This document shows, one piece after another, positions 34,512-42,939 of a DNA stretch of 64,000 nt. The stretch comes from JAKVAV01 sp047632755. Its GTDB lineage: Bacteria; Bacteroidota; Bacteroidia; Flavobacteriales_D; Cryomorphaceae. The notes beneath the pieces are model-generated. The model was not told where the DNA came from, did no database searches, and worked only from the letters and a program-made list of their open reading frames with translations. The stretch lies in the NCBI GenBank assembly GCA_047632755.1, contig JBLIDT010000006.1:86490-150489 (forward strand), read 5' to 3'. Position 1 is the first letter of the stretch; every line of letters begins with the position of its first letter. The position numbers and the translations under genes were made by a program.

Positions 34512-34876
34512 AACTAGCCATCATAGCACACGATGGGAAGAAGGCCGATATGGTCGCATTCCTGCAAAAAAACAAAGAGTTTTTAATGAGGAAATCGGTA
34601 GATCTCGTTGCTACGGGAACTACTGGGACGCACGTGGAAAGAGCAGGATTAGAAACACAGAAAGTTGCCTCGGGTCCTCTCGGTGGCGATGCTCAAATTG
34701 CGGCAATGGTTACCGAAGGAAAAATTGACGCAGTCATCTTCTTTCGCGATCCACTTGATAGGCACCCACATGAGCCAGATATCGCTATGCTGATGCGGAT
34801 ATGTGACGTTCACAATGTACCTTTAGCGACGAACCAAGCTACGGCTGAAATGATAATAAACGGACTAACTAAATAA
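34508..34876 (+). CDS. mgsA: Methylglyoxal synthase
   Basis: Converts dihydroxyacetone phosphate to methylglyoxal and phosphate. The 122-residue product is short but has the main blocks: IAHDGKKADM (5-14), ATGTTGTHVE, the phosphate/catalytic GPLGGDAQIAAM with its Asp, and FFRDPLDRHPHEPDI. The enzyme is a known overflow valve when phosphorylated sugars accumulate and phosphate is short. Placing it with maltose phosphorylase (which consumes phosphate) and aldolase (which makes DHAP) suggests the same use here. Confidence 0.93.
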   Translation: MKLAIIAHDGKKADMVAFLQKNKEFLMRKSVDLVATGTTGTHVERAGLETQKVASGPLGGDAQIAAMVTEGKIDAVIFFRDPLDRHPHEPDIAMLMRICDVHNVPLATNQATAEMIINGLTK

Positions 34877-34884
34877 GAACAAAC

Positions 34885-35949
34885 ATGAGTAAATTCAGAG
34901 CAGGAGTCCTTCACGGACAAGAAGTAACAGACCTTTTTAACTACGCAAACGAAAACGATTTTGCCCTTCCAGCGGTAAACGTGATCGGAACCAATTCGGT
35001 GAACGCAGTTTTGGAGACAGCCAGAGAAGTAAACTCTCCAGTTATCGTTCAATTTTCTAACGGAGGTGGACAATTCTTTGCCGGAAAGGGAATTACTTCT
35101 GAACACCAAAAAGGAGCCATCGCTGGTTCTGTTAGTGGAGCGCTTCACGTGCATGAAATGGCTAAGGCTTATGGAGTGCCTGTTATCCTTCATACAGATC
35201 ACTGTGCGAAGAAATTACTGCCTTGGATAGACGGATTACTCGATGCAGGAGAAAAGTATTTCGAAGCGAACGGTCAACCGCTTTACAGCTCTCACATGCT
35301 CGATTTGAGTGAGGAGCCGATTGAAGAGAATATTGGGACTTCTAGCAAATACTTTGAGCGCATGAACAAGATGGGCATGACGATTGAAATCGAACTCGGA
35401 GTAACGGGTGGTGAGGAAGACGGAGTGGACAACAGCGATGTAGACAGCTCAAAACTTTACACTCAGCCAGAAGAAGTAGCTTACGCTTACGAAAAGTTGA
35501 AAGCAATTTCTCCAAACTTTACCGTAGCCGCAGCTTTCGGAAATGTTCATGGAGTGTACAAGCCTGGCAATGTATCCCTAGAGCCGATCATTCTCAAAAA
35601 CTCACAGGAGTTTATCCAGAAGAAATTCAACACCGCAGCTCAACCGGTTAATTTCGTTTTCCACGGAGGTTCGGGTTCTTCTCAAGCAGAAATTCGCGAA
35701 GCCATTTCTTACGGAGCCATCAAAATGAATATCGACACGGATATGCAATGGGCTTACTGGGAAGGAGTGAAAAACTACTATAAAGCCAACGAGGGATTCC
35801 TCCAAACTCAAATTGGAAATCCTGATGGCAGCGACAAGCCAAACAAGAAATTTTACGATCCACGCAATTGGTTGAGAAAAGGAGAGGAGAGTTTTGTGAA
35901 GCGTTTGACTCAGGCGTTTGATGATCTGAACTGCATCAGCCGCAACTAG
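34885..35949 (+). CDS. fbaA: Class II fructose-bisphosphate aldolase
   Basis: Zinc-dependent cleavage of fructose 1,6-bisphosphate to glyceraldehyde 3-phosphate and DHAP. The 354-residue product is of the E. coli type (long form). Visible are HTDHCAKKLLPW (zinc-binding His and the catalytic Asp region), GMTIEIELGVTGGEEDGVDN, AAFGNVHGVY, FHGGSGS and IKMNIDTDMQWA. It is 8 bases downstream of mgsA and the last gene before a palindromic repeat. Confidence 0.97.
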   Translation: MSKFRAGVLHGQEVTDLFNYANENDFALPAVNVIGTNSVNAVLETAREVNSPVIVQFSNGGGQFFAGKGITSEHQKGAIAGSVSGALHVHEMAKAYGVPVILHTDHCAKKLLPWIDGLLDAGEKYFEANGQPLYSSHMLDLSEEPIEENIGTSSKYFERMNKMGMTIEIELGVTGGEEDGVDNSDVDSSKLYTQPEEVAYAYEKLKAISPNFTVAAAFGNVHGVYKPGNVSLEPIILKNSQEFIQKKFNTAAQPVNFVFHGGSGSSQAEIREAISYGAIKMNIDTDMQWAYWEGVKNYYKANEGFLQTQIGNPDGSDKPNKKFYDPRNWLRKGEESFVKRLTQAFDDLNCISRN

Positions 35950-35957
35950 TTGTTTCC

Positions 35958-36068
35958 GTCCTAGGCTGCCGCTATTGGCGTTTTTCTTGTTGTGTCATAA
36001 GTCATTGACCTCAGTCAATTCCTTGTATTACACAACTTCGCGGGCCTTGATATCAGGAGCCTTAGAAC
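35958..36068. repeat. Dispersed palindromic intergenic repeat, copy B
   Basis: Imperfect palindrome with arms GTCCTAGGCT... and ...AGCCTTAGAAC, an inner pair GTTGTGT (near 35990) / ACACAAC (near 36030), and a perfect tip ATTGAC-CTCA-GTCAAT (36003-36018). It shares the tip and right arm with copy C and the CCTTGT...GCCTTGAT right arm with copy A. It lies between fbaA and pgi and could attenuate read-through into pgi. Confidence 0.7.
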
Positions 36069-36099
36069 GCAAACTATCAGGAATATAACACATACAACG

Positions 36100-37746
36100 A
36101 TGTTTCCACGTATCGATTTCCAAGAAACGGCTGCGCACAAAGAACTGGAGCGCCACGCCGAAAGGATGAAGAATATTCACTTGCGTGAGCTTTTCGCAAA
36201 AGATGAAGACCGCTTCAAGAAGTTCACCAAGTGCTTTGAGAATATTTTGCTGGATTACAGCAAAAACCGCATTGACGAATCTGTAGTGGAGCAACTGCGA
36301 GCCCTTGCTGGTGAATGCAAACTCGACGAGGCAATCGAAGCTTTCTTCAGTGGTGAACACATCAACGAAACTGAAGACCGCCCCGTGATGCACACTGCCC
36401 TTCGTTATCAAGGAATCGATCCCGTGATGATTGATGGAAAGGACGTGATGCCCGATGTTCGAAAGGTGCTGGCTCACATGAAGTCTTTCTCTGAAAAGGT
36501 GATCAGCGGTGAGTGGAAAGGTTATTCGGGTCGGGAAATCACCGACGTGGTGAACATTGGAATTGGTGGTTCTGATTTGGGCCCCGTGATGGTGACGGAA
36601 GCCTTGAAGCCTTATTCTTCTCGTTTGAACCTGCACTTCGTGAGTAATGTAGATGGAACGCACATTGCGGAAACGCTGAAAGATTTAAATGCTGAAACTA
36701 CTTTGTTCATCATTGCTTCGAAAACGTTTACCACTCAGGAAACCATGACCAATGCCCGCACGGCAAAAGCGTGGTTCTTGACCAATGGTGGTTCTTCGTC
36801 GGCCGTGGCAAAGCACTTTGTAGCGCTCTCTACCAATGCTGAAGGAGTGTCAGCTTTTGGTATCGATACCGCTAACATGTTTCAGTTTTGGAATTGGGTA
36901 GGGGGAAGATATTCTCTTTGGTCGGCTATTGGCCTGTCCATATGCTTAGGAGTCGGTTTCGAAAATTTCGAAAAACTTCTTCAGGGCGCGGGCTCAATGG
37001 ATGACCACTTTCGCAGGGAAAAGTCGAATAGTATGCCCGGTATTTTAGCGCTACTCGGGATTTGGTACAACAACTATTTCGGTGCGGCCAGTCAAGCTAT
37101 CTTGCCATACGATCAATACATGCATCGATTTGCCGCCTATTTCCAGCAAGGAGATATGGAGAGCAACGGCAAGTCGACCACTCGAAACGGAAAGAAAGTA
37201 GACTACGAAACGGGTCCCATCATTTGGGGTGAACCCGGAACCAATGGTCAACACGCGTTTTACCAATTGATTCACCAAGGAACCAAATTGATTCCCTGCG
37301 ATTTTATTGCTCCTGCCATCAGTCAAAACCCCATAGGAGACCATCATCCGAAACTTCTCGCCAACTATTTCGCTCAAACAGAAGCCTTGATGAAAGGTAA
37401 GACTGAAGCAGAGGCCAAAGAAGAACTACAAGCTGCAGGACTTACAGGAGCAGCCTTGGAAGAATTGCTTCCTCATAAAGTTTTCGAAGGGAATCGGCCG
37501 ACTAACTCAATTCTTGTAAAGGAAATTGATCCCCACACTCTTGGAAGTCTTCTTGCGATGTACGAGCACAAGATTTTTGTCCAAGGAGTTATTTGGAATG
37601 TTTTCTCGTTCGACCAATGGGGAGTAGAGCTTGGAAAAGTGCTTGCTAAAAATATTCTTCCAGAGCTTGAAAACGATGATCCGATTGACTCGCATGATGC
37701 CAGTACTAACGGGTTAATCAATTCCTACAAGGCCATGAGAAACTAG
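36100..37746 (+). CDS. pgi: Glucose-6-phosphate isomerase
   Basis: Interconverts glucose 6-phosphate and fructose 6-phosphate. The 548-residue length equals the E. coli type. Signatures: NIGIGGSDLGPVMV, SKTFTTQETMTNA, GGRYSLWSAIGL (PGI signature 1 region), and GVIWNVFSFDQWGVELGK (signature 2). With pgmB, pfkA and fbaA upstream it completes the path from glucose phosphates to trioses. It may be transcribed with the upstream unit or separately; no operator palindrome was found in its 150-base leader, which holds repeat copy B. Confidence 0.97.
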   Translation: MFPRIDFQETAAHKELERHAERMKNIHLRELFAKDEDRFKKFTKCFENILLDYSKNRIDESVVEQLRALAGECKLDEAIEAFFSGEHINETEDRPVMHTALRYQGIDPVMIDGKDVMPDVRKVLAHMKSFSEKVISGEWKGYSGREITDVVNIGIGGSDLGPVMVTEALKPYSSRLNLHFVSNVDGTHIAETLKDLNAETTLFIIASKTFTTQETMTNARTAKAWFLTNGGSSSAVAKHFVALSTNAEGVSAFGIDTANMFQFWNWVGGRYSLWSAIGLSICLGVGFENFEKLLQGAGSMDDHFRREKSNSMPGILALLGIWYNNYFGAASQAILPYDQYMHRFAAYFQQGDMESNGKSTTRNGKKVDYETGPIIWGEPGTNGQHAFYQLIHQGTKLIPCDFIAPAISQNPIGDHHPKLLANYFAQTEALMKGKTEAEAKEELQAAGLTGAALEELLPHKVFEGNRPTNSILVKEIDPHTLGSLLAMYEHKIFVQGVIWNVFSFDQWGVELGKVLAKNILPELENDDPIDSHDASTNGLINSYKAMRN

Positions 37747-37829
37747 GCCTGTTAGGCCCTCTTCCGAAACTTAAAGTGAGTTTATACCGTAAAGCAGTTC
37801 GCCCCTGGTGGCATTAAACTCGTTTTACT

Positions 37830-39278
37830 ATGAAGAAAACTTTACTTCCTTTAGCATGCATGGTTCTTGGGACTGCCGCTTTTGCACAAATCGAAAACGG
37901 TGATTTTGAGAATTGGAATAAACTCATTCTGTTCGAACAACCATTCATGGAGTTCGACGCCAATAGTTCGAACTACGAAATTTTTGTTGAGACTGGCGAG
38001 ACCAACGTCACGCAAGTTGAACATGAAGATGGCTCAGCTATGAGGCTAGAAAATATCCAAATTGGAGAAGATGTATTTCCTGCTTTTTACCTTTTGGGTG
38101 AAAGTCCCGATCAAGACGGAGAAGACCTCGTTTTCCCAGGTGGATTAGCTGCTTCGGATCCCAATGTAACGGGTATTTCGGTAGATATGAGTTATGAGTT
38201 TTCTGGTGAAGCATCGGGATTCGTAATTGTACAATTTAAATCGAACGGCGTGCCAGTAGGCCCAGGAACTATGGGAGCCGGTACTTTCTTCTATCCAATG
38301 ACCGGACAGCAAGACTGGGAAAACGTGGTATTCGATTTCGGGACAACCATCGACACGCAATACGATCAGGTAGTTATCGGATTTGCTACGGGAGATTTGA
38401 TAGGAACCGACAGTGAATTTCCTTTGGGGTCGTGGATGGAAATTGACAATTTGTCATTTATCAATTCAACCGACGAAATTCCCAACAGTGATTTTGAACT
38501 TTGGGCTCAAGTACCTTCAGTGTTTTTCCCAGTGAAAGTAGATGTGGAAATAGATCTGCTTAATCCGACGTATTTCCAATCTGCTGATGCTTCGGAAGGA
38601 GAACTTTCTCTAGGCTTGATTACCCGTGATTTTGACGGATTTGCTGAACCATCGAAAGCGATGCTTGGAGTCATTCAGGTTGCGGGCGGAGTGCCCACAA
38701 TTGACCTTAACGAAGAACATTCGATGCTGAGTTTTGATTACAAATATTTGGCTAATAATGATTTGGCTGAAGTTGTAATTACATTTTATCAAGAATCAGG
38801 AGAATCGCTACTGCCTGTATACGGTAAAGTGATAGATCTTGAACCCAATAGTTCTTATGAATCTATCGAATACTCATTTTTAGAAGATCTTGAAGAGAAT
38901 TTCGTCTCGGCAACTAAAATGTCAATTGAGTTTTCTTCGAGCAAAGAAGATGGAAACCCCGAGGCGAATAGTGTCCTCCTTTTGGATGATGTCGAGGTTT
39001 CGGGCATTCTAAGAACCTACACTGCGCTTAGGATTACTGAACCTTATCAAGTAACTTCCTTTCCTAATCCAACTATGGGGCGAGTGACTTTCGATCTGGG
39101 AATTGTCGCAACTGGATTTTATCGAGTTTACAATACTCAAGGCTATCAAATCGATTTTGTAAACTTTCAAGAGAAAAGACAAATGACGCACAACCTTTAC
39201 GCAATGCCGTCAGGTCAATACACCTTCCGCTTTTACCATGAAATCGGAACTAGAGTGGCACGTGTGATTAAAAATTAG
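37830..39278 (+). CDS. Secreted protein with T9SS type A sorting domain, function unknown
   Basis: A 482-residue protein with signal MKKTLLPLACMVLGTAAFA-Q. Two similar beta-sandwich regions follow, beginning IENGDFENWNK (about 21) and IPNSDFELWAQ (about 217), the 'N-x-D-F-E-x-W' opening of jelly-roll domains often seen in PCMD/carbohydrate-binding proteins. The last ~80 residues (SFPNPTMGRVTFDLG to RVIKN) match a C-terminal T9SS sorting domain, so it should be exported to the surface. Position in the starch region suggests glycan binding; there is no direct evidence. Confidence 0.75.
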   Translation: MKKTLLPLACMVLGTAAFAQIENGDFENWNKLILFEQPFMEFDANSSNYEIFVETGETNVTQVEHEDGSAMRLENIQIGEDVFPAFYLLGESPDQDGEDLVFPGGLAASDPNVTGISVDMSYEFSGEASGFVIVQFKSNGVPVGPGTMGAGTFFYPMTGQQDWENVVFDFGTTIDTQYDQVVIGFATGDLIGTDSEFPLGSWMEIDNLSFINSTDEIPNSDFELWAQVPSVFFPVKVDVEIDLLNPTYFQSADASEGELSLGLITRDFDGFAEPSKAMLGVIQVAGGVPTIDLNEEHSMLSFDYKYLANNDLAEVVITFYQESGESLLPVYGKVIDLEPNSSYESIEYSFLEDLEENFVSATKMSIEFSSSKEDGNPEANSVLLLDDVEVSGILRTYTALRITEPYQVTSFPNPTMGRVTFDLGIVATGFYRVYNTQGYQIDFVNFQEKRQMTHNLYAMPSGQYTFRFYHEIGTRVARVIKN

Positions 39279-39294
39279 AGAAATCAACCATTTG

Positions 39295-39331
39295 AAAAAG
39301 GCGGTATCCGACACGGATACCGCCTTTTTTG
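39295..39331 (+). terminator. Rho-independent terminator
   Basis: Stem AAAGGCGGTATCC / GGATACCGCCTTT with a short GACAC-region loop, followed by TTTTT. It ends the transcript of the T9SS protein gene, just before operator 2 and the MFS gene. Confidence 0.92.
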
Positions 39332-39335
39332 TTTA

Positions 39336-39350
39336 GTGTTAACCTGACAC
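39336..39350 (+). promoter_or_regulatory. Operator 2: palindrome before the MFS transporter gene
   Basis: GTGTTAACCTGACAC with flanks TTA and CAA. It has the GTGT-N7-ACAC form with TG before ACAC shared by the amylase and susC sites. It is 44 bases before the ATG; a possible -7 TATATTTC lies at 39363-39370. Confidence 0.6.
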
Positions 39351-39393
39351 CAATGTTTTTTCTATATTTCACCACTCAACAAAATTGAGTTTT

Positions 39394-40923
39394 ATGGGAG
39401 CCAAGCCTAAGTTAAGTTTTTGGGAAATCTGGAACATGAGTTTTGGATTCCTTGGAATCCAGTTCGGATTCGCATTGCAAAATGCCAACGTTAGTCGAAT
39501 TTTTGAAACGCTTGGAGCCAATAAAGAGGCACTGCCTATCTTGTGGCTAGCCGCTCCCGTTACTGGTCTTTTGGTTCAGCCAATTGTAGGATACTACAGT
39601 GATCGCACTTGGAATAAACTCGGAAGAAGACGGCCTTTCTTTTTGGCTGGAGCCATTCTAGCTTCCATCGCTTTGGTATTCATGCCGAATAGCGGTGTAT
39701 TGTGGGTAGCAGCAGGTATGCTATGGCTAATGGATGGTTCCATTAATATTTCCATGGAACCATTTAGGGCTTTCGTAGGCGATATGCTTCCCGATGAACA
39801 GCGCACGAAGGGCTTTGCTATGCAGAGCTTTTTTATAGGTACAGGTGCTGTAATTGCTTCCATGCTCCCGTGGATTTTTACCAATTGGTTCGGCGTAAGC
39901 AATACCGCTCCAGAAGGTCAAATCCCCGATTCTGTAAAGTGGTCTTTCTACATCGGCGCCCTCGCTTTTATGGGTGCAGTCTTATGGACTATTTTTAAAA
40001 CAAAGGAATATCCACCAGAGGATATGGAGGCCTTTCTAAAAGAAAAGGAAGAGAACAAAGGCGTTTTTACAGGACTGAAGAATTCGTTTCTCGGCATTTT
40101 CCAAATGCCCAAGACGATGGTTCGACTGTCATTGGTGCAGTTTTTTTCTTGGTTTGCCCTCTTTGCCATGTGGATTTATACCACCTCTGGAATTACCAGT
40201 CACATCTACGACATGAACTTATCGGGAGGCGAAATAGAATTGCTTCAAGAGGCTTTTGAGTCGAATACGATGGCGTTGGAATCGAAGAAAGCCAGTCAGA
40301 TCACTGCCGATTTTGAAGAGTATACGGGAACAATAGGCGAAACAGATTTAGTCAGTGTCAACGTTAACTTCGCCAAGTTTTTTATTGATGAAGATAAATT
40401 GTTGAAGTTTGACATTACGGCCCAAATGGAAGAGCGTCTCATTGAAATCCGACAAGCCTACAACACAGGCGCCGATTGGGTAGGAGTGCTCTTTGCTGTT
40501 TACAATGGAGTGGCAGCTCTGGTGGCCTTTCTCCTACCTGTTTTGGCGAAAGCAACCAATCGAAAAATCACGCATCTAGTGTGCCTCATTGCAGGAGGTA
40601 TCGGACTTATTTCGGTGTTTTTTATTAGTGACCCAAATATGCTAATACTATCAATGGTTGGAGTGGGAATAGCTTGGGCAAGTATACTCAGCATGCCCTA
40701 TGCCATGCTTGCAGGTGCCCTTCCGGCAAACAAGATGGGCTACTACATGGGGGTTTTCAACTTCTTTATCGTGATTCCACAAATCGTGGCGGCTGGAATT
40801 TTGGGATTTCTCTTAAGCACTTTTTTCGGGAATGAATCTATTTACGCGCTCATCCTTGGTGGAGTCACCATGATCCTAGCAGGATTTCTGACCTTGATGG
40901 TAAAAGATACAGACGCTAAGTAG
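39394..40923 (+). CDS. MFS sugar transporter (maltose/SLC45-type)
   Basis: A 509-residue inner-membrane carrier with about twelve membrane segments. The opening KPKLSFWEIWNMSFGFLGIQFGFALQNAN and the loop GYYSDRTWNKLGRRRPFF are typical of the GPH/SLC45-like branch that carries maltose and other disaccharides with protons. A ~110-residue charged insertion (about 275-370) separates the two halves, longer than usual. Most likely it brings maltose or short maltodextrins to the cytoplasmic GH65 enzyme. The ATG at 39394 is used rather than an in-frame TTG at 39385. Confidence 0.9.
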   Translation: MGAKPKLSFWEIWNMSFGFLGIQFGFALQNANVSRIFETLGANKEALPILWLAAPVTGLLVQPIVGYYSDRTWNKLGRRRPFFLAGAILASIALVFMPNSGVLWVAAGMLWLMDGSINISMEPFRAFVGDMLPDEQRTKGFAMQSFFIGTGAVIASMLPWIFTNWFGVSNTAPEGQIPDSVKWSFYIGALAFMGAVLWTIFKTKEYPPEDMEAFLKEKEENKGVFTGLKNSFLGIFQMPKTMVRLSLVQFFSWFALFAMWIYTTSGITSHIYDMNLSGGEIELLQEAFESNTMALESKKASQITADFEEYTGTIGETDLVSVNVNFAKFFIDEDKLLKFDITAQMEERLIEIRQAYNTGADWVGVLFAVYNGVAALVAFLLPVLAKATNRKITHLVCLIAGGIGLISVFFISDPNMLILSMVGVGIAWASILSMPYAMLAGALPANKMGYYMGVFNFFIVIPQIVAAGILGFLLSTFFGNESIYALILGGVTMILAGFLTLMVKDTDAK

Positions 40924-40943
40924 CAGTCTGCCAGTATTGAAGG

Positions 40944-42809
40944 TTATTTGATTCGATAGAGAGAAAAGCTTTTAGGCTCGACCTTAAACTCCAGTGGCAC
41001 ATCGTTTTCATCGTTAGATAGAGCATCTGTCAAACGCGTTTTTCCCTTTAAGAACTGATCATACTTCGCAGCTTTAGTGGTCACCTCTTTGTCAGAAGTA
41101 TTCACGACCACCATAAAAACTTGATCATCCGTATATCGGAAATAAACGTACAATCCATCAACGGGAACGTATTGAGTTGTCTCGCCGGAGTGCAAGGCTT
41201 CATTCGCTTGACGCAAATCGGCCAATGACTTGATATAATCGAAGGCTTCATTTTCTAAGTCTGTTCTTCCGTCAGCAGAAAACTTATCCAAACTATCAGT
41301 GGGCCAGCCTCCCATAAAATCTTCTCGAATCTTTCCGTGGCCGTCTGTTTCACTCATGAGAACTTCAGTGCCATAGTAAAGACTCGGAATGCCTCTCATG
41401 GTCATCAGCATGCCAATGCCCATCTTGAACTTGTTAAAATCCTTTCCAACCACACCGTTGAATCTGGCCAAATCGTGGTTATCCAAAAAGGTCACCATCT
41501 TTTCTGGATGTTCATACACGTAGTCTTTAGCCAAAGTGTAGTAAACCTTTGCGATGCCACCCGTCCAACTCTGGCCTTGGTTCATTGCTTCGTTTACGGC
41601 GTAGTGCAATTGAAAATCAGTAAGTCCATCCAGATAGTTTGGCTCTGGGCCCATGGCATCTCCCAGAAACCAGGCCTGCACAGGTATTCCGTGTACCCAT
41701 GTCTCGGCAAAAAGAAAAAGATCGGGAAAAGCATCGTCCATGGCTTTGCCCCATGCTCTCATAAAATCTTGATCGGGGTAAGCATAGGTGTCGATGCGAA
41801 GAGCTTCAATCCCGAATTCTTCCACCCACCAAATGGATTGTTGGATGAAATAAGCTGCCACATGACTGTTCTTTTGATTGAGATCGGGCATGTGCTTGTC
41901 GAACCAGCCATCGGTCATTTTGTCTCTGTCGAAATCCGAAGCATAAGGATCCATCAAAGCGGGAGCGCGGTAATTCGTTTTGAAATACTCACCGTGAAAG
42001 TGGAACCAACTGCTGTCGGGAATGTCCGTGAAGAGGTGATGCTCGTTTCCAATGTGGTTGTAGACCACATCCATTACCATCTTCATATCCCGAGACTTGA
42101 GTGAATCCATCAAGGTTTTAAAAAGTGCATTGCTGCCAAAACGAGGGTCGATATTGTAATGATCAGTAATGGCGTATCCGTGATAGGATTCGTGAGGTTG
42201 ATCATTTTCCAAAAGCGGATTGGGCCAAAGTGCCGTCGTACCCAATCCTTGAACAAAATCAAGATGATCTATAATTCCTTGAATATCGCCACCATGTCGC
42301 CCGTATGGTTCAGAACGGTCAATTCCCACTTGGGTCATTCCTTCAAAACTATCGTTGGTCTCATCCCCGTTTGCAAATCGATCGGGAGTAACCAGGTAGA
42401 TGAGGTCTTTTCCCGAAAGACCTCTTTCTGCTTCTTGACGTGCCTTCAACTCATATTCAAAAGAAAATTTTCCAGCTTTGCCGCTAGAAGTAAACTTCAA
42501 TATTTGTGGCTTTGCAGTTTGGCCAATCTCCAAATGCAAAATCAAATAGTTCGGATTTGGCAGCTTGGTCGTATTTGTAAGCCGTACACCATCTTCTTGT
42601 TTTTTTAGCTCAAAATCATTGCCCCCAATGTTTTCTTTGTGAATCAGGATTTCAAGATTTTCATTCGGCATATTGGCCCACCAATGTGGAGGTTCTATGG
42701 AGTAATCAGTATTTTTATTTAATTGAAGAGTTTTGGCTTCTAGGGTGTTTCCAAAAAGAAGAGTGAACGCAAAAGCTGTGAATCCAATCGTGATAATATT
42801 TTTAATCAT
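40944..42809 (-). CDS. Periplasmic GH13 neopullulanase/cyclomaltodextrinase-type enzyme (SusA-like)
   Basis: A 621-residue exported enzyme (signal to about Ala25, NTLEA). Residues about 30-125 fit the cyclomaltodextrinase N-terminal beta domain; the barrel starts DLIYLVTPDRFANGD. Catalytic residues: Asp340 (ALRIDTYAYPD), Glu369 (LFAETWVHG) and Asp446 (FLDNHDLAR). A Cyc-maltodextrinase-type C-terminal domain ends ...KSFSLYRIK. It probably trims imported oligosaccharides in the periplasm, like SusA. It is the only gene of the region on the minus strand between the MFS and T9SS genes, and shares an intergenic control region with the four-module protein. Confidence 0.93.
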   Translation of the reverse strand: MIKNIITIGFTAFAFTLLFGNTLEAKTLQLNKNTDYSIEPPHWWANMPNENLEILIHKENIGGNDFELKKQEDGVRLTNTTKLPNPNYLILHLEIGQTAKPQILKFTSSGKAGKFSFEYELKARQEAERGLSGKDLIYLVTPDRFANGDETNDSFEGMTQVGIDRSEPYGRHGGDIQGIIDHLDFVQGLGTTALWPNPLLENDQPHESYHGYAITDHYNIDPRFGSNALFKTLMDSLKSRDMKMVMDVVYNHIGNEHHLFTDIPDSSWFHFHGEYFKTNYRAPALMDPYASDFDRDKMTDGWFDKHMPDLNQKNSHVAAYFIQQSIWWVEEFGIEALRIDTYAYPDQDFMRAWGKAMDDAFPDLFLFAETWVHGIPVQAWFLGDAMGPEPNYLDGLTDFQLHYAVNEAMNQGQSWTGGIAKVYYTLAKDYVYEHPEKMVTFLDNHDLARFNGVVGKDFNKFKMGIGMLMTMRGIPSLYYGTEVLMSETDGHGKIREDFMGGWPTDSLDKFSADGRTDLENEAFDYIKSLADLRQANEALHSGETTQYVPVDGLYVYFRYTDDQVFMVVVNTSDKEVTTKAAKYDQFLKGKTRLTDALSNDENDVPLEFKVEPKSFSLYRIK

Positions 42810-42871
42810 TTGATTATCAGTTGCTGGGGGTTAAACCTGACGAAAATCAGTTTCTGTTTTTTCAAGGGTAT

Positions 42872-42890
42872 CAAAATTACGCTAATTTTG
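42872..42890. promoter_or_regulatory. Palindrome formed by back-to-back -7 elements
   Basis: CAAAATTACGCTAATTTTG is a perfect palindrome with an 8-bp arm and 3-base centre. It holds TAATTTTG on each strand (minus 42879-42872 for the SusA-like gene, plus 42883-42890 for the four-module gene), each matching TAnnTTTG. The two promoters therefore overlap and could compete, or the site could bind a dimeric regulator. Confidence 0.55.
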
Positions 42891-42893
42891 TTA

Positions 42894-42908
42894 GTGTAAA
42901 AAGAACAA
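42894..42908 (+). promoter_or_regulatory. Operator 3: weaker palindrome in the divergent GH13/four-module region
   Basis: GTGTAAAAAGAACAA, preceded by TTA, keeps GTGT-N7-ACA and misses the last C. It lies right after the plus-strand -7 element, near the likely start of transcription, and in the -33 area of the minus-strand promoter, so one bound protein could affect both genes. Confidence 0.45.
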
Positions 42909-42939
42909 TAACTCTATTCAAACCTTAAAATTTAATAAC

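Noticed and set aside
37747..37829. AAAGTGAGTTTATACC before the T9SS protein gene as an operator
   Set aside because: Only one half resembles AAGTGT and there is no ACAC arm at the required spacing.
41337..42104. Plus-strand open frame of 255 codons
   Set aside because: Entirely antisense to the SusA-like GH13 gene, whose catalytic motifs are intact; His- and Val-rich shadow sequence.
42831..42850. TTAAACCTGACG-like sequence resembling part of operator 2
   Set aside because: It shares TTAA-CCTGAC with operator 2 but lacks the GTGT/ACAC arms, so it does not qualify as a further site.
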